A DNA stretch of 64,000 bases from Aphidius gifuensis (GCF_014905175.1 NC_057789.1:27462555-27526554), one strand, 5' to 3'; positions 1 to 14,400 are shown, numbered from the stretch's first letter. Notes: generated by a model from the sequence alone, not told the origin. Numbers and translations: made by a program.

Positions 1-1098
1 CGTATACTTTTTTCTATGAAAAAAAAGAAGAAGAATAAATAATTATTAAAAAAATAATTAAAGAAGAGATACATGGAAAAATAGATGAATAAATAATTAA
101 AGCTCACCTCGACAGGGTAGTATACTTTCTTTTCAACTTCGACTGGGTATGGCTATTGAAGAAGGAATGAATAATCATAAATAAAAAATTATAAAAATAG
201 TAAATCAAAAAAATATTATATCAATTATTTAAACTTACTGCTGGAACATGAACTGGAACCTTAACATGGACTGGATATGGCTATTTAAAAAAAAAAATTA
301 AACAATAAAAAAAGCGAAAAGTAAATTTATAAAAAAATATTTCACGGCTCAAGAGAAATTAAAAGTGTTTATCGCGTGAAAATTTGCTTTTACATACAAG
401 AGTAATGAAAAAAAAAAATCATATTATAATTAAATAAAAAAACAATTAATTAATGATGATCACTTACAGCTGGTACATGAACTGGAACCTAGAAAATTAA
501 AAAACAAATCACATATTAATTATTAAAAAAACATCTCCATTGTTTGATTTGAATAATTAAATATTTAAATGAGCATTTAATGATAGAACTTGAAATATGT
601 AAATTACCTTAACTGGATAAGGTCTGTCTACATGTTTGACATGTTCTTTGATGACTGGATAAGGTACCTTAACTGGATATGGTACATTTTTAACAAGTGT
701 TACAGTTTTAACAACATGTTCTCCATGATAATCACCACCATAACCACCAAGTTGGCTCAAATCTAAATCACCGTGTGGTCCAGATGATCCAGCACCAATT
801 TCATAACCACCATCATATGCATATCCATAACCAAGACCAGAAATACCACGTTTTTCGGTTTTTTTAGCTGGTTCTTCAGCTTTGGTTTCAGTATCAGCAA
901 CTGATTTTTTCTCCTCATCGGCAAATGCCACGGTGGCCAAGAGAGCCAACACAAACTGAAACACACGAATTTAACATTTTTAAAACACTTTTTTTAGCAA
1001 TAATAAAATATCGACTATCAATTTTTACAAATGGAAAAAATATAAATAACGTTTTAAACAATAAATCAATATAATAATTGACGTACCAATCTCATCAT
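1..1098 (-). CDS. Vajk-like PYPV-repeat cuticular/secreted protein (3' end beyond window)
   Basis: Coding exons on the minus strand: 1087-1098 (MMRL), 608-955, 468-488, 239-280, 108-152 and 1-13, continuing off the left edge. All introns fall between codons (phase 0) with GT/AG borders. The first residues form a signal peptide (MMRLFVLALLATVAFA), followed by an acidic Lys/Glu stretch, a Gly/Tyr-rich stretch, and then valine-proline repeats of the type VPYPVKVPYPV. The small exons encode 7, 14 and 15 residues of the same repeat (VPVHVPA; PYPVHVKVPVHVPA; PYPVEVEKKVYYPVE). Val/Pro/Tyr repeats with a secretion signal are typical of low-complexity insect cuticular proteins. In Drosophila the vajk genes of this kind sit in the Nimrod cluster, which matches the neighbours here. 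The start is fixed by the TATA box about 70 bp upstream. Assignment to Vajk rests on composition and synteny, not on alignment. Confidence 0.75.
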
Positions 1099-1166
1099 TT
1101 TGAAATAAATGTAGATTCCGGGTACGTCCAGAAGTGAACTGGATGCTGATTGCTAGTTGTTCAGGG

Positions 1167-1175
1167 CCTTATATA
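1167..1175 (-). promoter_or_regulatory. TATA box of the Vajk-like gene
   Basis: The minus strand reads TATATAAGG. About 30 bp downstream, near 1140, is an initiator-like CCAGTTC. The ATG at 1098 then leaves a short leader of about 40 nt. A strong TATA promoter is usual for cuticle protein genes that are switched on in bursts during moulting. Confidence 0.7.
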
Positions 1176-1179
1176 CACG

Positions 1180-1983
1180 GCACACTTTCGCCTTCTTCAT
1201 ACTGGCCCAAGCGACGTTTTTATGCCCGCCTATAAACCCCCACATTTCTTTGTTTAAATATATATATATAAATAAATATATATACTGTATGCTAAGTTTG
1301 TTAACAAACTACATATAAATATCCCACCCAAACTTGGTAAACCAATCCAATATATATTATCCTATTTTAAAGTGTGTTACAAACTTATTTTTTTAAATGA
1401 CAACCAAATACCAACAACTATTATGTGCACCATGTTTTTTTCCCTTGGAACTCCCTTGTGTATTTTACTCGTCATGAGGATTAATTATAACATGCACTAT
1501 GTAATGCATCTTTTTTTATTTTTAATTTTATTTGATTCTATTAGCTATTAAATTTTACCACATAAACTTACAACGTATATAAAGTTTTTCCTGGTTATTT
1601 TGTGATCTAACATACAAATAAAAATAAAAATATCAACAAATAGTATTTATAACATCAATAAATTTGACACATAAAATTGGATAAATTTATATAAATCATG
1701 TAATTTAATTTTCCATGTTTTATTTAGCTTATGAATTTGATGGAATATTTTTTTTTTTTTGTCATAATACACATGTATTACATATATATTAATTTAAAAA
1801 CTTGAGTATTTCTTGAATATTACGTAAATAATATTACGTGGATATCAAGGCACCTTCTTATGGTGTTATCATCAGGAAAAAAATACAAAAAATAGTCTTA
1901 TGAATGTTTTAAATGGGACGCATAATTGTTGAATTATATTTATTATTAATATTAGCTTTTTCATTGGTTTTTTTGTATTTCAG
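1180..1983. other. Non-coding stretch between Vajk-like promoter and first visible Ance exon
   Basis: AT-rich DNA with no recognisable exon on either strand. The upstream exons of the Ance-like gene, including the zinc-binding HEXXH segment, are not here. They must lie left of the window, which would put the Vajk-like gene inside an Ance intron, or they must be missing. Confidence 0.5.
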
Positions 1984-4900
1984 AAATTTTGTTGCTGGTG
2001 TATTGCAATTCCAGTTGTATCGAGGTCTGTGTCAAGTAGCAGGACAACGTTCTCCAAATGATCCACGACGTCCTCTTCATCGTTGTGATTTTTATAAAAG
2101 TCCAGAGGCTGGTAATTTACTTGGGTAAGTCAAAATAAATTTACAATAATTTTTTTCTTTCAATAGATAATTGATATTTATAAACCCATCATCCAGAGTT
2201 AATCAATAATAATATATCACAAGTGAGAGTAAATTAGAACGACCTAACTTTTTTTTAAAATTATTTATTTTTTATTTTTGTTCGGCACATGATGGATGAG
2301 TATTTTAAAAATAAAATATAATCTTTTATTATTTTTTTAGACTCTGATTTGACCTATTGATTATTTTGCATAAAAAAAAGGCGCATTAATTTAGCTATTC
2401 ATTGATATTCAAAAATCAAATTTGAATGAATTTATTTGTCTATATATGAGTGACCCTTAAACCAGGATGCTCTCTTTGCTTGACATTTTAGTTTCTTTAA
2501 AATTCAAGGGTGTCCAGTTTGTGCCAACTGACTTTCCCCCAGCTTGAATATCATAATTAATTATCAATAGTTGATGCATTTTTTGTTTTTATTTATTTCA
2601 ATATACGAGGGTTGTGAGTCAAAAAAAAAATATTCTCCATGATTTTTTGCATAATACAGGTAGTGTGATGAAAGAGAAACTCAAAAAAAATATATACATG
2701 CAAAGTTGATATGTAACGCTGTTTATATTTTAATGTAGATGATATAATTTTTTTATAATAGTATATATTAGAGTTTTATAATCAAGACAATTGACAGTAA
2801 TTACCATCTATTTTTAATCTTCTTTTTATTTTATTATTATTTTTTTTTTTTTCATTTATATTTTTAACGCATTCGTTCTTCTAATATGTAACATGTATAA
2901 TTTAGTTTCTTATGCAAATAAATTCCCATCGGCAAGGCAAGCAACATCGTCCTTTCTTTTTTTTTTTTGAATTCTAAACTTGTTCACATATTTATTCTCA
3001 CATATTTATTGACAATGCATTTGTAGGATTTTTAAAAATCAAATTTAAATCAGAATAACTCAAGATAAAGAAAAAAAAATTGTGAATAATTAAACAGACA
3101 ATTTTTCATAAACAAAAAATATTATTATTGTCAAATATATTTTTCCCATGTATTATATCATAATAAAAATTTATATAAATGTACTGAAAGGGTTCTCAGT
3201 CTCATTCTCTCAGACACTATTCTTACAAGTTAAATAGACTTTGACTTTTCTCATCTGAGATTGCCGCAATGACGCAATTCACATATACATATATAGTCGC
3301 AATGCGACTGCACTTATTTGCAAGTATATATAAATATAAAAAATATTTATAATGGGGATAGCATTTTAAAAGAATAAATAAAAAATATTTAAAACAAAAA
3401 ATTCTACTAATGGCTCTTATGTATAAATGCATAAGAAATAAATTTTTTTTTTTTTTTAATTTCATATATATGTTTGAATAAATAAAGGAAAAAAAAAAAA
3501 ACAATTTATTCATATCAAAGTAGTATATTAAAATGATAATTAAATTTATCAATTCACCTTGATAAATAAATTTCATGTATTTCCATTTTATACTCCTTCT
3601 TGAACTATATTTATATTAATACATTTTTTTTTTTTTTTTTTTATTTCATTTCTTCATTTAATTATTTTTTTTTTAAATCTAAATTACTGGATTTTCTGGG
3701 GTGGCATAACTCTCTTTGATAATACTTGTTATTTCTCGATGCATGTCGACGTAATAAGCCATAAAAATAAAAGTAAAAATAAAAATTATTTTCAACATGA
3801 CACACTTGTCGATTTGTTGAATCAATCGTGATGTAAAATTTTTTATAATCACCAAGAAGGGCACAAAATATAAAGCTATTATTTAAAAAAAAATATACAA
3901 TAATCAATTTATAAACAAATGTGTTCTTCTTTTTTTTTTTTAAAACAAAACTCGATCAAACATTTCACGGTTGATTAAACACATACACACAAACAAATTG
4001 CATTTTATAATAAAATTGCGAAATTTATATTCTACAGTATAAATCTAAGCAAAGATATTTGAATTTAGAATCTGTAATCTTCGTAAATTAGATTGTAAAA
4101 ATGATGGTTCTATATAAATATTTTTAATATACAATTTAATATTCCATGTATATAGTAAATAAAAAATAATTATAATTTTATCTCACAGTGTCCTTGTGTT
4201 TAAATTCAATAGTATTTAATTTATTTATTTTGTTAATATATTAAGTGTAATAGAATAAAATAATTCGTTACAAATCAAATGAGTTGATCATAAATATATT
4301 TCATTTTTATTTATATTAATGCAATACACAATTTAATGAGTATATATTTAAACACACATATTTCTTTATTACAAAATTTTTGTTTATTATTTTTTTTTAA
4401 GACAGGAAATTTACTATTTCGTTTACCCTATTACCGGAAATTATAAGTTCGATGAATTACGACAACTTTAGAGGTAGTATTCTTACTCAAACATTCTTTT
4501 AAATAAAAATCAAAAAAGAACTTTGTACAGTCCATTCACTAGTTCTCACGGAAATCTCTGTGTGTGTGTGTATTGATTCAGTGATATATTCAGCATAGTA
4601 AACTGTAAAAAAAATAAAATTATAATTAAAAAAAATTAAAAATATCAAAAAGAGATGGTATCCAGCATCTAAAGATAATCTTACATCAAAATAATTACAC
4701 TGTAATCGTTTAAATAATTATCTAAATTATATATGTCTTAAATGATTTCCTGTGTTTTATTTATAATAATATCTATTGAATATATAACACCACAATAAAA
4801 TACATTGATAAAAAAAAATTACGTTGACAGAATTAAATAAATATTTAAAAAATTAATTATAATAATTTTCATTTATAAAATTCCATAAATTCTTTTGATA

Positions 4901-6902
4901 AGCTATTTTTTTTTTTTTTTTTTTTTTCCAACTATATTTTAAAAATAATTTATAGATTTTCTTAGCTGCATAGTAGATTTGAATGCATCCGGTCTGATGT
5001 GTGTGTGTGCAAATACTATCTAATTATTGTATGTCGTAACTCGATACACATGCTAGATATAAATTTACCCATTTCACTTTGTTAATTTATATTTATAAGA
5101 AATTGACCACCATGCACAAACAAAAGCTAAAAATATGTAATTTTTTTTTTTACATGTGTTTGTCATTTGTATATTACAAATAGGGAAATTTAATTTTTTT
5201 TTTCTATTAAATATTCTTGGTGAGAATAACGGTCGACAGACGTGATTAAATTTATCAATTTTTTATTTAAATTGCATTTTATAATGTGATCAGGATATTA
5301 CTCGATCAGGATGAATTTATAAACTTTTATTAATGACCTTCTGATTAAATGTCAAGTGCATGTTTAACCACAATTTAGTTATGATAATTTTAAATTAAAC
5401 AGATCACTTATTAACACACCTTTTAATATTGTTATATAATTAAGACATTGTAAATTATTTTAATTTAAATTATATTATAAATAAATTTATACTTATTTAT
5501 GCTTGATTGCTTGGCTGTGTTTATACATGATTTTATTTCGTTTTTTTAAATATTTAAATAATTATTTAAGTAATACATATAGAAAGTCATTTGATATTTT
5601 ATTGATGTAATATTTTGCTATTGTTTTACAGAAAAATGATGGAAAAAGGATCATCACAACCATGGCAAGAGACACTTGAAGAAGCCATTGGTGAATTTAG
5701 ATTAGATGGAAGTGCAATGAGAGAATTTTTCCGACCACTTGAAGAATGGCTGAGATCTGAAAATTTAAGAACTGGTGAAATTGTTGGATGGTCATATGGT
5801 GAGTTAATTTTTAAATTACATAACAAACATTTACTCATTAATATCACTTTTCTGCGAAGAAATAAAATCTATTCAATAATAAAACTTGACAGTTTCAAGA
5901 TATATATTAACTTGCGTAGAAAAAGTTTCTAAAAATAAAATAAAAAAAAAATATATACACATGAATAATAATTATAAACGCATATTATTAATAAAATATT
6001 AAATAATAAAATTCACTTGCATTTATTTGACTTTGCAATCAATCGAAAAACTGTCAAAGTAAATATATGTTTATAATTGTCTTGATTTCTATATGTGCAT
6101 GTATATTATCCGTGGGACTTTGGATGATTATGAAATAAATATATAATGAGAAGGAAAAGGATCGCGTATATCACGAGTTTAAAAATAAAAAAAAAACAAC
6201 ACTTGAATGTAGTATAATAGTAATATTTGCAATAATAGTTGAAGATACAGCTAGCAGGTATAAATAAAAATTATCATTAAAAAATTTAAGTTAATAAAAA
6301 CAATACACATAAATAGATATATAAATATAAAATAATCAGGAGGATATATCTGTAGAAATCTAGGGAAGAAATGTTTAAGTAATGTCTAGAATCGTGAGAC
6401 ACGTTCGACGTCTAAAGTCGATCTCATTTCCATGCCTCGTTTGTTTTAGTCTCACGACATACTTACTAACATTACACCCATCCCCCTCTATTTATTAACA
6501 CACTATACACCTACATAATTTTTTTTTACATTGTAACATTCGCAATATGTTTTATTTTACATCATTTTGTCTAGAGTTATTATTATTTTATTTCAATTTT
6601 ATATGCAAACAATATTAGATCAAACAATTGTCGATTAGATTTACAGCAATTATTAATATACTTGCAATTACGACAAATTATCAAGCTTATTTATGACATA
6701 ATTTAATACAAGGTATGTTGATGTATATGAAAAAAAAATTGTTTTGCTTTTTTTTACAGATGGTGACTATTGCAAACGAAGTATTGAAACTGCTGGATTA
6801 CAAGTTTTTGGTAATGGCTGGTATAATTCAGCATTATCAATAAAATCATCAACAATTTTAATTGGTGTTTTTATTATTGTCAATGGATTTTTTTATTTTT
6901 AA
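1984..6902 (+). CDS. Ance-3: Angiotensin-converting-enzyme homologue, C-terminal exons (Ance-3-like, peptidase M2 family)
   Basis: Three coding exons are visible: 1984-2124, 5632-5798 and 6760-6902 (TAA). They join in matching phases into about 150 residues of the M2 peptidase C-terminus: NFVAGVLQFQLYRGLC, then HRCDFYKSPEAG, SSQPWQETLEE, REFFRPLEEWL and GEIVGW, in the same order as in animal ACE. The chain ends with a hydrophobic stretch (ILIGVFIIVNGFFYF) that would serve as a membrane or GPI anchor; soluble Drosophila Ance lacks one. Where ACE has the motif RYFVSF, with the transition-state tyrosine, this protein has (R)NFVAG, so the tyrosine is Asn. Several insect Ance paralogues are thought to be non-catalytic, and this one may be too. 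The anchor and the nim neighbours favour Ance-3. The 5' part, with the zinc site, is outside the window. AATAAA lies at 7086-7091. Confidence 0.85.
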
Positions 6903-9900
6903 ATTATAATATTAATTGTCTATCTTAGTTTATAGATCGTTGATGATATTGATAATGAATGTGAAATTTATAAATTTTCATTGGTTGAATGAACAAAAAA
7001 TTTAATTATACTTGATATAGTAAATTTGTATTATTTTCTCCGGTGAAAACTTTAGATTAGAATTATATTTATAGAATAATTTTAGAATAAAGTTTAAATA
7101 AAAAAATTAAAATAATTACATGAAATTTTTCTATCTGTAATTTTTTTTTTATCTGATTAATTAATTTACAAATAAAAAACGGAAATTTATATTTGAATTT
7201 TATTTGAATTTATTTTAAAAATTCTACAATCTGCTTAATAAGGAGTTGTCTTTTTTTTTTTTATTTTTTATTTTCGCCTCGGCGTATTGCCTAATTTTGC
7301 TGAAAATAAATACATCAAATTGCGTAAAAAAATTTTTTATTTAATTTCAAGATATCCAGTCATCTTGAGATTTAAAAAACACATGTTTCGACCAATTCGC
7401 TACGTGTTTTTTTAAAAATAAAGTAGGATAATGCGTAAAATGCATGTTTATTTTTTTTGGTTGATGACATGCATAACGACGATAACACTTTTCTTTTCAT
7501 CACCGAAAACTTGTTTGTTAACTTGCGCAATCAAGGAAGACCGGTAATATTTATCTTGGCATTAATCATGTAAGTGTATATATATTATTTGAGACATAAT
7601 GATTTTTGAAAAATTTAAATCACGAAACAATGACATGTTTCTAATGCACAGTTTCATATTTCACTTTCACTATTGATGGACTTTGTATGACGTTAAATGT
7701 AGACAAGTGTGTTTTAAAAACAAAAAGTAATGTGGCTACAAGGAAAACCGATACATATCGATTTGGAAAAAAAAAAATAGAAAAATTGTAACATAAAACG
7801 GTGCTAACATGACAATAAATTTTCTTGTTTAAATAATTCAAGTACAAATAAATATTAATGATAAAAATATAATAACAAATGGATATAAAAGTACAGCTTT
7901 ATTTTCATTGTGAAAAAAATTATTGGCTATAAAATTTAAAATGAAAACAAAAATATATTTTAAATAAAATAGGTCATTGCAAAATTTTTAAAAAAATATA
8001 TTTAAAATTAATTTAAAGCTAGATTATAACTCGTTATCTTTGATTTTATGTATCATATTTTGCAATAATTATTCGCATTTTACGGTAAAAATTTTAATGA
8101 TTACACATCGTTGAAATAATTTTTTTTTTTAAATAAATGAGATATTCGGCATCATTTCATATACATGTAAATTACGGAATAGCTACTGTGTCAATTATAT
8201 CTCAAGCATCAATAAAACATCGTATTTATATATTTAAAATAATTTTTTTTTTATTAAAAATATAAAATTTAATTTAAAGCATAAACAGTTGCATCATTTA
8301 ATGAATGACCATTGACTAAATTATTCAATTTCAAGACTGTAAAATTTATTGAATTATAATCTCCATATTAAAAAAAAATAAAACCAAAACAGCTCATTCT
8401 TTTTTTATTTTTTGTAATAAAAAAAAAATAATACATTGTTGCAATTATGATAATTATGTATTTTAATCCTATTGTTAAATAAAATAATTTATAGTTAATA
8501 AAAAAAATGTAATCAATCAGTTTATAAAGATTGACGTGTAATTAAAATGCTGTAAAAAAAAAAAATAAATGAATATGTATAATTAATAAATAATGATTAT
8601 AAATTTATTCATGATTACTGAAATTAAATTTTGAAATGTTATTTGTCTCTGGACAAATGAAATTTGATATATGAAACATGAAACGATAATATTTTCTATG
8701 TGATTAAAAACCGTCATTGATAATTTTTATAAAAATAAATAATCAATAAATAAAAAGTATATTAATTTTTAAATAATCCATGTTTGTAAAGATAAAAAAT
8801 TGATTGGCTAAATTAATTGGAATTTGTTCAAATGTTTATCATCGATATCAAATAGAAATTCACACGGATGGATCACTCAAAAGACGAATGAATATTAAAT
8901 AAAAATTATTTTATTTTATAACAAGAATTTTTAATTAAAAAAAAAATATAGTATGAACAATTAGCTATTAAATCATTAGCTTAACTCATGGACCTGATAA
9001 TGAAGAGACATGAAGCAAAAAAAAAAATAAAGATGTTAAATTGAATCGTGAGACATCATTTGCCCAGCTGTGTCTAATTATCTATGATCCTATTTTAAAA
9101 ACACATGTTCAAATATGTCAACTAACTTTACAATATATGAGAAAAATTGTCGTCAAGATTTATTCCCTATTGTATTAAAAAAAACTCAATTATTAAAGTG
9201 CAAAAAAAAATTAACCAAACAGTTTTTCGTCATCAGTTTAGAAATTATGTCGGACAGAATTTTATTTTTTTTCTTTGCAAGGTCAGGCAGTAAATAATCA
9301 GTGTATGAAGAAAAAAAAACTTGATGAAATTGGCCTTTCAGAATTTTGCGATTGCGATTGAAAGCAAAATTGATCGATTAAACGATTAAAAAAAAAAAAA
9401 ATTATATTATAATACATTGTAAAATTATGCTGTTTAATGAGTAATGACTGCGAGATAGATGCGAATAAATTGTTTTGTGTGTATATACGAGTAATCATTT
9501 GTAGAAAATTCAATTATCTTGATGATTTTTATACATCATTTTTTTACTGATGAAACAAATGATTTTGTATATCAGTTTTTTTTTTATTTAACATAGAACA
9601 TGAGACTCACAATAACGATGTTTAAATATGTCGAAATAAAATACACAGTAGAAAAACAATAACTTGACATTTGCTTGATTAAAAAAAAAAAAATAAATAT
9701 TAACAAAAGAATAAAATGTTAAAAAGAATTAAACATAATTTACTAAAAGCTATTTTTTCATAAATTTATAATAATATTTAATAATCTAAATACGCAATCA
9801 AATCATGAAGTTTATATTTTATTTATTATATTTATATTCATTTCTTTTTCTTTTTATAAATTACAATTTGCAAATTTATTGTCAATTAACAATTGTCGTA

Positions 9901-11488
9901 CCAGGAACCGACAAAGTAATATATAAAAAAAACCCTTTAAATTGTTCAACGAATAAGATGAATGAACGTCATCCCATAAAATAAGAGGGGAAAAAATGAA
10001 ATTAAAAAAAAAACGAGTCAAGATAGATCAAAGTTCATTGTGCCACAAGTGCATACGGGTGACACCCGTTGTTTTCAATTGGACCCTTCGGCTAAGATCG
10101 CTATTAAAAAAGAAATAGAAAAAAAAATAAACGACGAGTTGTTAGAGACTCAACAATGATCACAGCAGTTTAACTATTTCAAGCGACGAGAGAAAAATAT
10201 TTTCTCTTCAAACTACTAATAATTTTCATGTATAAATTTTGTAGTGTAATTATTGTTAATATAAAAAAAAAAAAACTACTCAATATTCAAAAAAAAGTAC
10301 TGAAGATTTTCGTTAAATTTTCGTTAAATAATAATTTATTTTGTAATTAATAAACAATGTCACATTCTTTAAATTTATTGTAGATAAATTCAGTGTTGTA
10401 ATAATTTTTATATAAAAAAAATATCATTGTTATTATCGTCCAAGCAATTGCATGTGAATGGCATCATCCGATGGGAATATCATAGAAAAGTGCAAGTGTT
10501 TTTAAAACGGCTATGGTGTGTTTTTATTTATTTTATTTTTTTCATTTCATCTGTGTTAATGTTTAAGAAAGAATTTAGAAAACAAGTTGACAGACTGTGT
10601 GACTGACACCATAAGAATTCGGGGTAAAAATATCACAAGATCTTCCTGAACAACAAAGATTTACTGGTTGACTTATTTTGGATGATGAAAATTTAGTATA
10701 GATTTATATCAAGAAAAAATAAAACTATGGATATGGTATTTTAATTGACTTTATGTTGCTAAATGAACGAGATTCCACTGATACTGCGTAAAAAAAACTA
10801 TTGCTTCAATTATAGGTATTTTATAAAATCACAAAATCACGTTTTTCAATTGAGAGAAATTTTTTTTATTTTTATTTTTAAACTCTAATATATTTAATTT
10901 TAAATAATTTAAAATTTTATTTAAATTGTTTTTGTTTTTAATAATAAAAATAATTTTAAAAATAATATTTTGTCTTTGAAATAACTAATCATATCATAAA
11001 ACGATTTATTTTTTTTTCTAGATTTATGACCGGATAAAAAAACTTTTAAAAAATATATACAAGTATATATTTGTTTATTTTTTAAAATAAATAAATATAT
11101 ATTAATAACAGCTATACGATATATTTAAATGAAAAAAGGATGATGGTTAAAAAAAAAAAACTCTAAAGGGTAATTTGATATAATTCTTTGTGATGATGTG
11201 TTTGGTATGTAAATTAAGTCAGTCATCATTCGATGTCGAGGTTGTTAATGTCGACGAGAATATAAAATCCATTGAACCCTCTTCTACTTTTAAAAAAATA
11301 AAATAAAAAAATTAAGTTTTAAATTATTGTGTTAAAAGTGTTCAATCTAAATATTTAAAATTATTATTTTTATAAAAAATAATTATGTTTAAATTTATAT
11401 TAACAAGTTTATAAATTTTTTAGTATTTAATTATTTTTCATTGCCAATTTGTCGGCACGATATTAATTTCCGTTGTGGTGTAAACGAG
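6903..11488. other. Intergenic region upstream of nimA
   Basis: 4.6 kb of A+T-rich DNA with many A/T homopolymers and no supported gene. Three short segments are less A+T-rich: around 7490-7560, 10015-10150 (containing the small hairpin ACGGGT-GAC-ACCCGT at 10055-10069) and 11205-11285 (repeated GTCGA). The last two are the best places to look for nimA regulatory sequence. AATAAA at 7086-7091 probably ends the Ance-like transcript. Confidence 0.4.
7086..7091 (+). terminator. Poly(A) signal for the Ance-like gene
   Basis: AATAAA lies 184 bp after the stop codon, inside the 3' flank. A second AATAAA follows about 10 bp later. In such A+T-rich DNA the hexamer is common, so the call is tentative. 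Confidence 0.35.
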
Positions 11489-14400
11489 ATGGGGTTATCC
11501 TGGCAACTGAAATACAGTGACCTCGTTATCGTCCTTGTCCTGATAATTACATCATCCAGTGAACCACTGACCGGTGAAAATCTATGCCAACGTACGGAAA
11601 AGTAAGCTGAAAATTTTATTATTTATTAACCAAGTTATTTAAATATTTAAACATTCAAATTATTCGTTTTTTTTTCATCAAAATTAGAGACTTACTAACA
11701 TTACTAATAAAGTAATAATTTTTTAAATTAATTTAATTTTATTATATGCTTTTTTTTTTACCCACAGTTTTCTTTATAATTAAATTCATTTTGATTTTAT
11801 TGTTTATAAAAATTTTTTAACCTCATCAAAATTATACCTTCCGCCTTTTTATGAATTTTCACCAACCCCGGATACAGTTTGACTGATGGAGAATTGTCTC
11901 ACCCTCGAATGAGTCTAGACCTCTCGAATAAACCACCTCAACAATATCATAATTAATTATTTTTTTTTTTAATTTTATTTCATTCTTTACAGCTATTAAC
12001 CAGCATAATTATAAAGAAAAAATTCCAATTATAAATATTTGCATTACTAATTGAATCACACCTCGTAAAAAATAATATGAACAGTTAAAAAAATCAATAC
12101 ATATCAAATTAAATATTAAATAAATTGAAAATTAAATAATAAAAATTTAATTTAAAAAATCAAGATGAGTAAATTATTTATCTTCTCACGATCAATATAT
12201 GATTGCAAATTTTTTAAATATATTGCATAGATATTTTATATTTTTACTACGAATAAAATAAATTATTTTAACTTTCTAAAAATTCATTCAGTATTTTGCT
12301 GTAATCATCATTATGAAAAAAAAAAAAAAAAATCTTCATAAATATTATATCAACATGCTAAATGATTTATTGAAAGAAAAAATTATTGTAATAAATTGTA
12401 AAAAAAGTAATTTCTGTGTGAATAGCTATACTGTTACCTGGACGGAGTCTTACAAGGAATATGTTCCAGTTTATACGACAACCTGGTGCATGTCAATGCC
12501 ACCAAAATGCATGAAAAGTCATCAAGAATTAAGAACTCGACATAGGATCAAGGTAAATAAACTATCAATTTTATATTCAATTTTTTTAATTTTTATATTT
12601 AAAATTCCTTATTTTCTTGTTTAAATATTAACACATATTTTTTTGTACATTAAAAATTTTATTATTTACACACTCGTTAAAATTTAAACTAGAAAAACTA
12701 TAAAATTAAACTACATAATATAATTTATTTATTTAATTTTTTTCTAAACAAATTGAGACAGAAAAAAAAAAAAAAAACATTACAGAGAAAGTTGTGACAA
12801 TATCAGAAGTAAAATATTTATAATTGAATAATTCAAAAGATGATGGTATATAGATTAGGTAAATTAAATCACCCACGTTAACATGATGTTTTTATTTTAT
12901 TTTTTTTTTATTTAGCAATATATTCTCATAATAATATACATTTAATTAATATTTTCGAAACTTCTACTGTAATTTACATGACCAATGTTCAATTATTATT
13001 TGAAAAAAAAAAAATAGAGAATTAATTTTAATTAATGATTATGTTAAATAAATGATATTGGCAAAAAGAAAAAAAATTAAATGAAAATAAACTCGTGACA
13101 TTCCTTCGTAAAAAAAAAATTGTAACATCGGTGAAAGAGGCGAAAGGCAAGGCACACACAGACACACACATGTATCATTTTTCGCTGAACGTAATAGAAG
13201 ACAGATTGACATTAGATATATATATTACGCAAAAATTAAAAATTGTTTTTTTTTTCAAAAGATTTAATTTAAATGAACTAAACAAAAATCAAAAAATATT
13301 TCCATCTAAAATTCGTTGAATAAAAATAAATAATTTTTGTAAATTAAATTTATAGGTATATTAATTGTTTAAAAATAAACTTTTAAAATTATTTATTTAA
13401 TTTATTTAATTTATTTTATTATCATTTTATTAACCTATTTTCTGTTGAATTTTCCAGACAGAAGTTAGACACAAAAACGTCACAGAATGCTGCGATGGCT
13501 TCGCTTCAGAAAAACTTACAATCGATAATGAAAATAATTTCGTTATAAATTGTGTTGCTATTCCGCAATGTAAAGCTGGTTTTATTGGAAAAAATTGTTC
13601 TGCAGGTAAATAAAAATTTAAAATAATATTCAATCGTTTAAATAAATATAAATGATAAAATTTGATGAATAAATTTAAATGAAAAACATAGTTAAATGTT
13701 AACAAACAATATGTACATTTTGAATGACAAAAAAAAGAAAAAATGTAATTAATATTTCTTTTATTTACGCAAACGTCAAACTGTGAAACAATCTGCAAAT
13801 ATATATACGACATATATGAAAGTTACAGAAGCCCGGAAATTATAGAACACCAAAAGTTTCACAAGGCTTTTCAAGGAGATTTCTTTTTTACTGCATAACG
13901 TATATATTATTTACCATATCTAATATACAACTCTAAAAAAAGCATTCAATAAATATCTAAAGTTTTTCTATATCAAAATAAATATATAAATTTTAATGTG
14001 ACAATGACATGATCTTCTTTAGCTGTGAGAATTTTTTTTTTTTTTTTTCACTTTTATAACAATTTAAATTAATGATAAATTGTTGAGACAAAAAATTATT
14101 ATTGTACAGTTTAAAAGCAACATTTCATTGTCTTTAAAATACATAAATTTAAATACTTTTTTTCTTTTATAAAATACAGTACGTATGTTTTTCTAAATTG
14201 TTTATTTTTTTATATTAATGTCAAATTATAAAAACAATTTTTTTCATCAAGCACCAGAGTTGAATCGACATTATTTAACAACAACAAATTACTTAATCAT
14301 CATAACCCCAGCTTCATAAATTCAAGATCATTTTTGCAATGTTATTTATACATAATTTTAAACTCAAGATAATTAATTGATATGATACATCAACTGTGAA

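Noticed and set aside
3223..3907. Antisense open frames in the Ance intron
   Set aside because: They are Lys/Phe/Tyr-rich translations of A/T-rich DNA without splice context or family resemblance.
10055..10069. Small hairpin ACGGGT-GAC-ACCCGT
   Set aside because: The six-base stem is too short to call a functional element. It is noted only in the intergenic entry.
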